NCBI GenBank assembly: GCA_963778945.1
Contig: CAVZWL010000020.1
Span: 1-64,000 of the forward strand
Source: Fen-1254 sp963778945
GTDB lineage: Bacteria > Bacteroidota > Ignavibacteria > UBA10030
Direction: 5' to 3'
DNA length: 64,000 bases
Position 1 is the stretch's first letter; each line of letters begins with the position of its first letter. The translations under genes were made by a program, and so were the position numbers. The notes under the pieces were generated by a model. That model searched no databases and was not told where the DNA came from. It saw only the letters and a list, made by a program, of their open reading frames with translations. Below, in pieces: positions 42,964 through 51,544 of the stretch.

Positions 42964-44865
42964 ATGAAAATAATAGTTACGATTATTCTATTGAATTTAA
43001 GTTTAATGCAAGCTATAAATTCTCAAACAAAAATTTATATGGATGTTTCATCAGATATCAATTTCATTGTCACAGATCCATCTGGTAAAAAGACAGGTAT
43101 CGATTCTCGATATTCAAAACCATATAACCAATGGACTTGGTATAAAGAAATACCAAATGCAACAATTGGTTTTGATGGAATAGGCGATGGTTCTCCTTCA
43201 ATAGTTCTTTTTGAATCTTTCTTGACTACTCCTGACGAAGATGGCACATATACCATTCAATTCATTGGTGATACTTTGTGGGTTTTTCATTTTCTTGCAG
43301 AAATATTTCCTTGGGATAAAGATAGTCATGTACAAAAAGTTCGATATGAACATATAAAAATTCCTATCGACCAGGACAGCGTTATAACATATCTTCTTAC
43401 TTATCATGGTGCTCTAGGAGCCAAATCAAGTCTTGTTAAGATAGTCTCGCCTCGAACTCTCATCCAGGATGTATCCGCGATGCAGAAACTTGGCTGGATA
43501 CAAAGCCAGACAACAAGTCAAAATTACATCCAATTATATAGCACCATTAGCTCGCAGATGTCAAATAATGATACTCCAGATGCTCGTAGCACGCTTAATA
43601 CAGTTCTAAATCAATTGCGTGCTGACAGTGGATCCGCAATATCCGGTGATGCGTATAAGCTTCTTAATGCAGATACGAAGCAGCTTCTCAAAAGCTTACC
43701 GAATATTTCTCAATGCACAGTTAAACTTCTCTCCAGCACCGGTTCGTTACTTACAAGCGGTTCACTTCAATATCGCGATAGCACGTGGAAAGATGCTGCG
43801 AACAACAATGACGGCACATTTACAATCAATACAACAAAGAAAAAACTCTCACTGCGCATGACCTATAATTATGGCACGCAAACAAAATCAAATGTTACAA
43901 TCAAGAATGATTCAATAATTATCTTCCAAACGAAGAACGTTGCTGTAAATTTACAAAACAGCCAGGGTACTCCAATAGATACGGGAATTGTGCAGTATAA
44001 TAGCAATTCCGGCCCCGTGGGGGCAAGCTGGCAAAATTTCGGAACGACGTCAAACGGTGTTGTGACGAACGAACTTCTTCCAGTAAAATATACATTCCGT
44101 ATGACGTATAACGGTGCTACTGTCAGCAAATCACAAAGCATCGATTCCAATTTAACAGTGATATTCCATACAATTCCTGCAATCGTACAGCTGCAGACAT
44201 CAACTGGAATCCCCCTGGATACAGGGATTGTGCAATATAATGCCGGAGGCCCCGTGGGGGCAGGTTGGAAGTCTTTTGGAATAACAACAAATGGAATGGC
44301 AACAAAAGAACTGCTTCCGACAAAGTACAATTTTCGTATAACGTATGATGGCGCGACTATAAGTGAATCGCAAAGCATCGATTCCAATGCAACCGTTATA
44401 TTCCAGACGGTGAGAACATTGGTGCAATTCAACAATAGCCAAGGGACTCCAATAGATACGGGAATCGTTCAGTTCAACTCTGGAGGATGGCAAAACTATG
44501 GAAGCACGTCAAACGGTATTGCGTCGAAAGAAGTGCTTCCTATAAAATATACATTCCGCTTAACATACTGCGGTTCCACTGTTAGTATAGCTCAAAATGT
44601 GGATTCTAACGCAGCTGTTGTTTTTTCAACGGTCTTATGCACTGTCAGCGTGACTAACTCATCCGGCAGCTTATTGAATAATGCCATACTAAGCTATAAT
44701 GCAGGCGGATGGAAAGTAATAGGCGCAACTGTGAACGGTATCGTAACAAAGGAATTCTTGCCTGTAAAGATACAGTTCCGTGCCGCGTATGGGTCAAAGC
44801 AGCAATCGGTGACACAGGACGTATCAACGAATCCGTTCATAGCAATTACATTACCGGTTCAATAA
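42964..44865 (+). CDS. Secreted protein with five tandem beta-rich repeats
   Basis: Exported protein of 633 residues with a signal peptide (KIIVTIILLNLSLMQAINSQ). The first 245 residues are unrecognised and contain aromatic and acidic clusters. Five repeats of 75-80 residues begin at about 250, 326, 406, 485 and 559. Repeats 2-4 share G-T/I-P-x-D-T-G-I-V-Q-Y/F, then a Gly-rich turn, GW or W, TSNG, KELLP, and F-R-x-T-Y. The same words are conserved at DNA level (for example CAAAGCATCGATTCCAA twice), which points to recent duplication. Such repeats are expected to form beta-sandwich rods or binding surfaces. Very AT-rich: the 60 bases from 43021 hold 17 G+C. No enzyme motif, no T9SS tail. Confidence 0.7.
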   Translation: MKIIVTIILLNLSLMQAINSQTKIYMDVSSDINFIVTDPSGKKTGIDSRYSKPYNQWTWYKEIPNATIGFDGIGDGSPSIVLFESFLTTPDEDGTYTIQFIGDTLWVFHFLAEIFPWDKDSHVQKVRYEHIKIPIDQDSVITYLLTYHGALGAKSSLVKIVSPRTLIQDVSAMQKLGWIQSQTTSQNYIQLYSTISSQMSNNDTPDARSTLNTVLNQLRADSGSAISGDAYKLLNADTKQLLKSLPNISQCTVKLLSSTGSLLTSGSLQYRDSTWKDAANNNDGTFTINTTKKKLSLRMTYNYGTQTKSNVTIKNDSIIIFQTKNVAVNLQNSQGTPIDTGIVQYNSNSGPVGASWQNFGTTSNGVVTNELLPVKYTFRMTYNGATVSKSQSIDSNLTVIFHTIPAIVQLQTSTGIPLDTGIVQYNAGGPVGAGWKSFGITTNGMATKELLPTKYNFRITYDGATISESQSIDSNATVIFQTVRTLVQFNNSQGTPIDTGIVQFNSGGWQNYGSTSNGIASKEVLPIKYTFRLTYCGSTVSIAQNVDSNAAVVFSTVLCTVSVTNSSGSLLNNAILSYNAGGWKVIGATVNGIVTKEFLPVKIQFRAAYGSKQQSVTQDVSTNPFIAITLPVQ

Positions 44866-44881
44866 TCCAGGAGGATATATG

Positions 44882-45541
44882 ATGGGACTCCATCCCTATG
44901 GAAAAAAACTATGCATGATACTATTGCTGTTTGTAAGCACGGCAATTGCTCAAACGGATACTGTCTATACAGTGCCATTTGCATCCAAGGGGAACACTAT
45001 TGACCTTGCGATTGCAAATACGGCGTCAATAGCGGCTACGAATGTTACTATTGCATTGACAAGCTCTCCAACTTGGATCAAATTCGATTCAACAAAATGC
45101 ACAATTGCAAAAATAGCCGGGACAACAGAGCAATCGGCGACATTTTCTTTTTCCATCGATAAGAAAGCTCCAACGGGACAGCAGCAGAACCTGACCTTCC
45201 TGATTACTTCCGGAGGTCAGCAATGGACAAAGACCATAGCCGTTAAGGCCGGTGTGCCAAATCAATTTGAGCTTTATCACAACTTTCCCAATCCCTTCAA
45301 TCCCAGCACGACAATCAGTTACCAATTGCCAACGGACAGCAAAGTGTCGCTCAAGATATATGATCTTTTGGGCAGGGAAGTAGCAACGTTGTTGGACAAT
45401 CAGACAAAACCGGCTGGTTATTATGAGCAGCAATGGAATGCTTCGCATTATGCCAGCGGTATGTATATCTACAGATTGATCTGGAAGGATCAGTCAGGCA
45501 AAACTTCCGTGGCGACGAAGTCTATGGTGATGGTGAAGTAA
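44882..45541 (+). CDS. Small T9SS-sorted protein with NEW3-like domain
   Basis: Exported protein of about 219 residues. The signal peptide (KKLCMILLLFVSTAIAQ) is followed by about 100 residues resembling a NEW3/Ig-like fold (VPFASKGNTIDLAIANTASI). The last 85 residues are a type A T9SS sorting domain: FELYHNFPNPFNPSTTISYQ, IYDLLGREVATLLD, PAGYYEQQWNA and GMYIYRLI. It is therefore sent across the outer membrane by T9SS and probably anchored at the surface. AGGAGG at 44869-44874 favours ATG 44882 over 44879. Third gene of the cassette; it may act as the surface anchor for the first two products (inference). Confidence 0.85.
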   Translation: MGLHPYGKKLCMILLLFVSTAIAQTDTVYTVPFASKGNTIDLAIANTASIAATNVTIALTSSPTWIKFDSTKCTIAKIAGTTEQSATFSFSIDKKAPTGQQQNLTFLITSGGQQWTKTIAVKAGVPNQFELYHNFPNPFNPSTTISYQLPTDSKVSLKIYDLLGREVATLLDNQTKPAGYYEQQWNASHYASGMYIYRLIWKDQSGKTSVATKSMVMVK

Positions 45542-45555
45542 AGGGGGAAAAAGAA

Positions 45556-45720
45556 AAATTGCCAATTGCCAATTGACGATTGCGAATTTTTATCAGGGAA
45601 GAATTCTAAGTACGTGGTTCTTGATTTTAATTTACTTATCACCATTTACTTACCATTAAACATTAATCATTCACAATTCATCCTTCATCATTCATCCTTC
45701 ATTCTGTCTTCTAAATTCTG
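45556..45720 (+). repeat. 7-base-period repeat tract after the T9SS gene
   Basis: Words AATTGCC, AATTGCC, AATTGAC, GATTGCG at the start; near the end ATCATTC, ACAATTC, ATCCTTC, ATCATTC, ATCCTTC. It fills the convergent gap with the amidohydrolase gene. No clear terminator hairpin. Confidence 0.8.
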
Positions 45721-45723
45721 CCT

Positions 45724-46647
45724 TCAGCGCGGCTCAGCCAACCCGGCCATGTTTTCATAAAACATTTTTTTGATGTCGGCGATGGGAATCCGCATTTCCT
45801 GAAGAAGTTTCAATTGATTGTCGACGATATCGTACCGGTATCCTCTTGGGAGCAGGCCGGAGTCCGAACCGAACAGAATCCGTCCGGAACCGAACACGTC
45901 GAGAAATTTCTGAAAAACCGTCCTGATGTCGGGTTTGGATGGGTGCTCCTGTGTCCATAAATTCGAACCGGCTGTATCGACGTAGACATTCGGACATTCT
46001 TTTCCGAGGGCAAGGGTTTCCTCGAATTTTCCTGCGCCAAAATTGGGAATAATAAATCGAACCCCGGAAAATTTCTTTGCTACGGGTATAAGGTCTTTGG
46101 GGTCGGAATATGACGGTTCTGTCACGGTAGCCATGCCGGCGTATTCGCGGGGGCGAATGATCAATTTTCCGAATTGGACAAACATAATGCTCCGGCACTC
46201 CTGCAGAAGATTATAGAGCGGAAGGAGCCATTCATCGGAAACATTGAGCTGCGAAAACGACGGATACATGACGACACCTCTCAGCTTATCCTCCTTGAGA
46301 CGCTTGACGGCAGTTTCCATCATGAGATTTGAATTCGGATCGATAGTGAACATGCCGCTGAATCGATCGGGAAATGCCTGGACGGCTTTTACGACGGATT
46401 CTTCATCACCCGGGATACTGCTGAAAAGCATGAGACGTTCGATTTTCCATTTGTCGATTATTTCAATCCACCGCTTGGCAAGCTGAATCGGGTCGTCCCC
46501 CGGTACTTCAATATGCCCTTTTGCAGCGAGCGAGCGCAGTTCCGAAGCAATATCCAGCCGATTCGGCTTTTGCCGGATAAGGTACTTAAAATATGCGCCC
46601 GAATAAAGATGAACATGGGCATCGAATATTTTAAAAAGTCCGATCAC
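45724..46647 (-). CDS. Amidohydrolase-family (amidohydrolase 2) metal-dependent hydrolase
   Basis: TIM-barrel hydrolase of 307 residues. Metal ligands are in FDAHVHLYSG near the N-terminus and RILFGSDSGLLPRGYRYD near the end. Between them lie LRGVVMYPSF, FVQFGKLIIRP, FIIPNFGAG and VYVDTAGSNLW, typical of the decarboxylase/uronate-like amidohydrolase 2 group. The expected His in the middle strand is replaced by Asn/Gly in the NFGAG segment, so metal use may be altered. GTG start directly after the mqnD stop (TAAGTG). Substrate unknown. Confidence 0.75.
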   Translation of the reverse strand: MIGLFKIFDAHVHLYSGAYFKYLIRQKPNRLDIASELRSLAAKGHIEVPGDDPIQLAKRWIEIIDKWKIERLMLFSSIPGDEESVVKAVQAFPDRFSGMFTIDPNSNLMMETAVKRLKEDKLRGVVMYPSFSQLNVSDEWLLPLYNLLQECRSIMFVQFGKLIIRPREYAGMATVTEPSYSDPKDLIPVAKKFSGVRFIIPNFGAGKFEETLALGKECPNVYVDTAGSNLWTQEHPSKPDIRTVFQKFLDVFGSGRILFGSDSGLLPRGYRYDIVDNQLKLLQEMRIPIADIKKMFYENMAGLAEPR

Positions 46648-47484
46648 TTAAAAAAGCTCTATTGAAGGAACAGGCGGAATAAGTTTTTTCTCCGCTCCGA
46701 GCCGAAAAAGAGTTTCCAGCGCTGTTTTTCCGCGCTGCCCCATATCGACAGTCAATTCGTTGACGTACATTTTAACAAAGCGCGACCCGAGCTGTCTGTC
46801 GATGCCTCTGCCGTATTGCAGCGAATACGGAATTGCTTCCTCCTGATGCGTGTAGCCGTAATGAATACTTTTTTTAAGACCGTCCGAAAGCAGCCGGGCA
46901 AGCTGTTCGCCGAGATCTTTCCGCACAACATCCAAACCGAGCGGAAGCGGAAGCGCGCCGTACTGTTCTTTCCACAGTTCACCGAAGTCGAGAATTTTAT
47001 AAAAGCCGTCGGCTGTATATGTAATCTGGCCTTCGTGAATAAGGAGTCCGGCATCGAATTCTCCGGATGCAACGCGCGGCATAATCTGATCGAAGGGAAT
47101 ATCGGCATGAGCGATTCCGTCCGTAAAAATTTTAAAGAGCAGTGTCGCCGTCGTCAGCTTGCCCGGTGTTGCCACAGTTTTTCCCTTCAGTTCTTCAAGC
47201 GTTTTATATTTTTTAGAAACGATGACCGGCCCGTATCCTTCTCCCATGCTTGCACCGGTTGCCATAATCCAATAATAATCTGCAACGGAGGGATAGGCAT
47301 GCGCGGAAATTGCCGTTACTTCCAATTCCCGGTTCATTGCGCGCTGGTTCAAGGTTTGAATATCTTCCAGCCGATGCTCGATGGTAATGCCGTCGAGTTT
47401 TACTTTGCCCGATGATAAACCGTAGAACATAAATGCGTCATCCGGATCGGGACTATGTCCTACATGTATGATTCTATCAGTCAT
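46648..47484 (-). CDS. mqnD: Menaquinone biosynthesis protein, MqnD-type (1,4-dihydroxy-6-naphthoate synthase)
   Basis: Protein of 278 residues with the periplasmic-binding-protein-like MqnA/MqnD fold. HVGHSPDPDDAFMFYGL at the N-terminus corresponds to the SPCPND motif of MqnD; TVATPGKLTTATLL, FDAGLLIHEGQITY and LPLPLGLDVVRKDLG also fit. MqnD acts in the futalosine pathway and releases 1,4-dihydroxy-6-naphthoate. The neighbour ubiE/menG catalyses the last methylation of menaquinone, which supports the call. ATG 47484 has GAGG upstream. Confidence 0.82.
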   Translation of the reverse strand: MTDRIIHVGHSPDPDDAFMFYGLSSGKVKLDGITIEHRLEDIQTLNQRAMNRELEVTAISAHAYPSVADYYWIMATGASMGEGYGPVIVSKKYKTLEELKGKTVATPGKLTTATLLFKIFTDGIAHADIPFDQIMPRVASGEFDAGLLIHEGQITYTADGFYKILDFGELWKEQYGALPLPLGLDVVRKDLGEQLARLLSDGLKKSIHYGYTHQEEAIPYSLQYGRGIDRQLGSRFVKMYVNELTVDMGQRGKTALETLFRLGAEKKLIPPVPSIELF

Positions 47485-47495
47485 TCTGTGAACCT

Positions 47496-48224
47496 CTATT
47501 TTATTGCAAGATAAATGGAAGCAATGCCGAAGGTTTGCGGAAAACAGCGCACCGTACTGAAACCGGCAGATAAAAGAAGCGCTGAAAATGCCGCAGAATC
47601 CGGAAATTCCGACACTGTAGTAGGCAGATATTCGTATGCACTCCGGTTGCGCGTAAGCCATCCTCCGATACGCGGAAGGATTTGGCCGACATAGATTCTG
47701 TAGAACCAGGCCGCGGGAACATGTTCCGGTTTGGAAAATTCCAAAATAACCGCGGCCCCTTTATGCCGGAGAATGCGGTAGATTTCCGATAATCCTTTTT
47801 CGAGATTTGTAAAATTCCGCACGCCGAAAGCTGCCGTCACAGCATCGAATGACTCCGAAGGAAAACGTAAATTTTCCGCTTCGCCGATTTCCAGCGTAAT
47901 CAATGTATCGAGACGCCTGGCTGCAATTTTTTCTTTTCCCAGTTCCAGCATTTTTGATGAAATGTCGATGCCGGTAATATATTCGGGATGGATGCGCGCA
48001 GCAGCGATTGCAAAATCTGCCGTCCCGGTTGCAACATCAAGTATGAATCTCGGCTTCATGGGTTTCAGGAGATTCACGGCCCGCCTCCGCCAGAGTATAT
48101 CGATGCCGGAACTCAGTATATGATTCAGCGCATCGTACCGGTGCGCGATGGAATCGAAAAGACCCCGTACATATGCATGGTCATATGTGCGGCGCTGTTG
48201 ACTGGAATTTTCAATTGCGTTCAT
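47496..48224 (-). CDS. ubiE: Demethylmenaquinone methyltransferase UbiE/MenG
   Basis: Class I SAM methyltransferase of 242 residues. Motifs: VRGLFDSIAHRYDALNHILS, the SAM loop ILDVATGTADFAI, AENLRFPSESFDAVTAAFGV and ILEFSKP, all typical of UbiE/MenG. It would methylate demethylmenaquinone made by the futalosine pathway, to which mqnD (12 bases downstream) belongs. The start MNAIENSSQQ at 48224 is preferred; the frame is open further upstream into a promoter-like region. Confidence 0.92.
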   Translation of the reverse strand: MNAIENSSQQRRTYDHAYVRGLFDSIAHRYDALNHILSSGIDILWRRRAVNLLKPMKPRFILDVATGTADFAIAAARIHPEYITGIDISSKMLELGKEKIAARRLDTLITLEIGEAENLRFPSESFDAVTAAFGVRNFTNLEKGLSEIYRILRHKGAAVILEFSKPEHVPAAWFYRIYVGQILPRIGGWLTRNRSAYEYLPTTVSEFPDSAAFSALLLSAGFSTVRCFPQTFGIASIYLAIK

Positions 48225-48257
48225 CTGCGGCGATCGATCATGATAATTGATATTGTT

Positions 48258-48288
48258 TGAATATACGCACAAGAGCCAAAATTTCCAA
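48258..48288 (-). promoter_or_regulatory. Putative promoter of ubiE-mqnD
   Basis: Minus strand TTG, 20 bases, then TATATTCA. It ends about 34 bases before the ubiE start, the same distance as in rpmB. Confidence 0.55.
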
Positions 48289-48373
48289 CGACTTGAGGTG
48301 CACGAAAATGGTAATACTTGAATTCGCATGAAGTTTGCCGTATTATCTAAAAAGAAAAAAAGGATTTCACATC

Positions 48374-49186
48374 ATGCTCCAGTATATCGATTCCCATGCC
48401 CATCTTTTTTTCGAAGAATACGGGACAGACCTTCCCAATGTCCTCGATCGAGCAAAGGCATCCGGAATTTGCGCTATCATCGTTCCAGGAACGAATTTAA
48501 AAACAAGCAGGGAAGCGGCGGCGCTGGCAGAAAAATATCCGGAAATCTCGGCCTGTGTCGGTATTCATCCGCATGATGCATCGGGCGGTTCGGATGAAGT
48601 TCTCAGGGAGTTGGCAGAGTTAAGCCGCCATCCGAAAGTCGTTGCGATAGGGGAAATCGGACTCGATTACCACTACGATTATTCGCCGCGGGAAAAGCAG
48701 GCAGAAATGCTCGCTGCCCAGCTCGATCTTGCAGCGCGGCGGAATCTTCCGTGTGTATTCCATACACGGGAATCGATGGCAGATGTATGCGAGATTGCCG
48801 CCCAAACCGTAAGGAAATATCCTGCATGGCGGACGGGCAGCATGCCCCGAAGGGGAGTCTTTCATTGTTTTTCGGGCACCGTGGAAGATGCCCTGCGGGT
48901 TCGGGAGATGGGTTTTTGGGTCTCGTTCACGGGAAATGTAACATTTAAAAAATCGAATTCTATCGATGTCGTCAAAGGATTGGGGATGGAACGGTTTTTT
49001 TTGGAAACAGATTCTCCGTATATGAGTCCAGTGCCATTACGCGGAAGCCGCAACGAACCGGCGAATATCGCACTCGCTGCAAAGGTCATTGCCGATGCTT
49101 TGCAGGTAGATGCTGCAGACCTGGCCCGCACAACGACATCCAACGCAGCATCATTGTTTGGTTTAAATATTCCGGCTCTGGAATGA
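48374..49186 (+). CDS. tatD: TatD-family metal-dependent DNase
   Basis: TIM-barrel nuclease of 270 residues. Metal ligands: YIDSHAHLFF, GEIGLDYHY, FHTRESMADV, FHCFSGTVEDAL and FLETDSPYMSP. TatD proteins are 3'-5' exodeoxyribonucleases or deoxyribonuclease-like repair enzymes. ATG 48374 is chosen because AAGGA lies just upstream and LQYIDSHAHL is the normal N-terminus. Confidence 0.92.
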   Translation: MLQYIDSHAHLFFEEYGTDLPNVLDRAKASGICAIIVPGTNLKTSREAAALAEKYPEISACVGIHPHDASGGSDEVLRELAELSRHPKVVAIGEIGLDYHYDYSPREKQAEMLAAQLDLAARRNLPCVFHTRESMADVCEIAAQTVRKYPAWRTGSMPRRGVFHCFSGTVEDALRVREMGFWVSFTGNVTFKKSNSIDVVKGLGMERFFLETDSPYMSPVPLRGSRNEPANIALAAKVIADALQVDAADLARTTTSNAASLFGLNIPALE

Positions 49187-49188
49187 TA

Positions 49189-49252
49189 TTCTGAGAACTA
49201 TTCTGACTTCTGACTTCTGACTTCTATCTCCTGTCTCCTGAATCCTGTTTTC
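49189..49252 (+). repeat. 7-base-period repeat tract after tatD
   Basis: ATTCTGA, GAACTATTCT, then GACTTCT three times, ATCTCCT, GTCTCCT, GAATCCT, GTTTTCT. It lies directly upstream of a consensus promoter. Confidence 0.8.
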
Positions 49253-49265
49253 TTAGAATTCTTCC

Positions 49266-49294
49266 TTGACATATCAAAAAAGTTGGAGTATAAT
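49266..49294 (+). promoter_or_regulatory. Consensus sigma-70-type promoter of the HEAT-cyclophilin gene
   Basis: TTGACA, 17 bases, TATAAT: both boxes are perfect. The leader to ATG 49425 is about 125 bases and holds a small hairpin GCGGTTTCACCGC near 49319. Confidence 0.85.
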
Positions 49295-49424
49295 ACACGA
49301 ACACAGAAGGGGATGTCGAGCGGTTTCACCGCGGAATAATAATTTGACGGCAGGGTCATTCTATCATCATTCACAACAAATAAAGAAAGATGTGCATTTC
49401 CTTCGAAAATGTGCGTAGAATTTT

Positions 49425-51539
49425 ATGAACGTTTTTAAAAAAATTATTGTTCTGAGCTTTCTTGTATCTCTCTCCAGCTCCGTCCGGGCACAGGAACTAT
49501 CTTCACAAGAAAAAGATATTCTTCAGCTTGAAGACCAGCGATCCGCAGGCGGCGGCAGACTTGCCGGATATTTATCGTCGGCAGACCCGAACATCAGATA
49601 TCGCGCATTGATTGCGTTTGCCAATCTCCAGGAAGATACAACTGCCCGCATTGTTGTTCCGCTTCTCGCCGATTCTGTTCCGCGTGTGCGTTCGGCAGCG
49701 GCGCTGGCGCTGGGTCTGATCGGGGATTCCCTTTCAGCTCAATATTTGTTTGCTGCATTGCTGAAAGAAAAAGAAGCGGGGACGCAAAAAGCGATGATGG
49801 AAGCGCTTGGCCGGTGCGGCGACTATAAAATTCTCGATTCTTTAACCGTCAATGATATGCAGGAATATTCGCGGGAAGGGCTTGCCTTAAGTTTTGTCCG
49901 TTTCTCTTTGCGCGGAATAAAATCGGAACGCCTTGTGTGGTCGTGTTTTGATATGCTTTCCGACACTTCTTCAGTTGTGCGTTGGACTGCTCTGTATGCA
50001 CTTTGGCATTCGGCACCGTACGGCCTGATCGATCTTGAAATTCTGAAACAAAACGATCTTCTTCTGCAGGCTGCAGGAGATCTGGATCCGGTTGTCCGAA
50101 TGAATCTTGCGACTTTGCTCTCTCGAACGAGAGCTGAAAATGCACTCGCCATTCTTGATTCTTTGGAATCCACGGAAACCAGATTGAAAGACTGGAGAGT
50201 ATTTGTTCAGATAACAAAGACGAGGACGCTTCTTCAGTTTTCGGGCGGCCAGGCAATGGAAAAGATCGTTCCTTATCTCAGGCAAGCAAACGACCACTGC
50301 ACCATTGCAATGTTTCAGAATCTTGAAGCCCTCGCCGTGGAACCGCTGCAGGGATCGAGTTCCTATGAGGCCGTTGGAAAAGAATTGCAGCGCATCATCG
50401 GATCGAAAGAAACAGAAAGCGACGCTGTGAGGGGAGAAGCATTGGTTGTGCTGGGAAAACATTATCCGGACTTTATCGACGATTACGCTTTTATTCTACA
50501 GGATCCGAATACCACGCTCTTTCTCAAGAAAAAATATATTGAAGCTGCGGCGATGCGTTTTACAAAAAAACATCTGGATCTTATCATCGAACATTTGAAC
50601 GACAGTGCAATTCCCGTTTCAATGGCTGCATGGGACTATGCCCGCCAATTTCTGACCTTGAAGGCATTTGTCGCCATGGGAGTAGATTCATCAGGTATTC
50701 AAAACCTTATTCCCGTCGTTCTCGAAAAAGCGGATCAGGCGCTCCGCCGGACCGATATGGGTGTTGCGACAGTCGTGGCTAATCTTTTCAGCCAGCCCTC
50801 TGCCGGATGGATCGTGCCGAAGGAAGAGCAGAAAGAAAAAATGATAAAAAATTTCGCTGCTTCATCGAAAGCTTTTGATTCACCTGACGATCGAGAAACG
50901 CAGATTGCAATCATCGCTGCAATAAGCCAGATCGGCGGAAAGCAGAGCGTTCCCTGTTTGCAGGAGATGACGGGTCGCACATCGTTCCCTGCTGCCAGGG
51001 AAGTGCGGCAGGTTTTGGAAAAGATTACACGAACGGCTCCTTCAGAACCGCTCGTTCAGCAAGAAATAGAAAAGCGAACGAATCGGGACTGGTCGGATCT
51101 CGAGTCGATCAAGTCAAATCAACGAGTCGAACTTGTAACATCGAAGGGTACAATTATCCTTCAGATGCAGAAAAACGATGCGCCTTTCACCGTATTGAAT
51201 TTTATACGACTTGTTAAAAAAGGATTCTATAACGGATTGGTCTTCCATCGAGTGGTTCCTAATTTCGTAGCTCAAAGCGGAGATCCGCGCGGCGATGGGT
51301 GGGGCGGTCCGGGATATACAGTGAGAACAGAAATTTCCTTTGCACGTTTTGAAGAAGGATCCTGCGGCATGGCGAATGCCGGTAAAGATACGGAAGGCAG
51401 CCAATTCTTTATGACACATTGGCCGGCAATGCACCTGGACGGAAGTTATACGATTTTTGCAAAAGTGGTTCAAGGCCTGGATGTCGCCGGCCGCATTCAG
51501 ATAGGCGATACGATTCTTTCCGCGCGTTTATTGGAATAA
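49425..51539 (+). CDS. Exported HEAT-repeat protein fused to a cyclophilin-type PPIase
   Basis: Protein of 704 residues with a signal peptide (KKIIVLSFLVSLSSSVRAQ). About residues 30-550 are HEAT-like helical repeats (DPNIRYRALIAFANLQ, VRSAAALALGLIGDSLSAQY, VVRMNLATLLSRT). Residues 567-704 are a cyclophilin domain: VELVTSKGTIILQM, GLVFHRVVPNFVAQSGDPRG, GMANAGKDTEGSQFFMTH and LDGSYTIFAKVVQGLDV. The catalytic Arg (FHRV) and the QFFMTH strand are intact. It would be a periplasmic or surface prolyl isomerase with a large scaffold arm. It is monocistronic with its own promoter. Confidence 0.88.
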   Translation: MNVFKKIIVLSFLVSLSSSVRAQELSSQEKDILQLEDQRSAGGGRLAGYLSSADPNIRYRALIAFANLQEDTTARIVVPLLADSVPRVRSAAALALGLIGDSLSAQYLFAALLKEKEAGTQKAMMEALGRCGDYKILDSLTVNDMQEYSREGLALSFVRFSLRGIKSERLVWSCFDMLSDTSSVVRWTALYALWHSAPYGLIDLEILKQNDLLLQAAGDLDPVVRMNLATLLSRTRAENALAILDSLESTETRLKDWRVFVQITKTRTLLQFSGGQAMEKIVPYLRQANDHCTIAMFQNLEALAVEPLQGSSSYEAVGKELQRIIGSKETESDAVRGEALVVLGKHYPDFIDDYAFILQDPNTTLFLKKKYIEAAAMRFTKKHLDLIIEHLNDSAIPVSMAAWDYARQFLTLKAFVAMGVDSSGIQNLIPVVLEKADQALRRTDMGVATVVANLFSQPSAGWIVPKEEQKEKMIKNFAASSKAFDSPDDRETQIAIIAAISQIGGKQSVPCLQEMTGRTSFPAAREVRQVLEKITRTAPSEPLVQQEIEKRTNRDWSDLESIKSNQRVELVTSKGTIILQMQKNDAPFTVLNFIRLVKKGFYNGLVFHRVVPNFVAQSGDPRGDGWGGPGYTVRTEISFARFEEGSCGMANAGKDTEGSQFFMTHWPAMHLDGSYTIFAKVVQGLDVAGRIQIGDTILSARLLE

Positions 51540-51544
51540 AAGGG

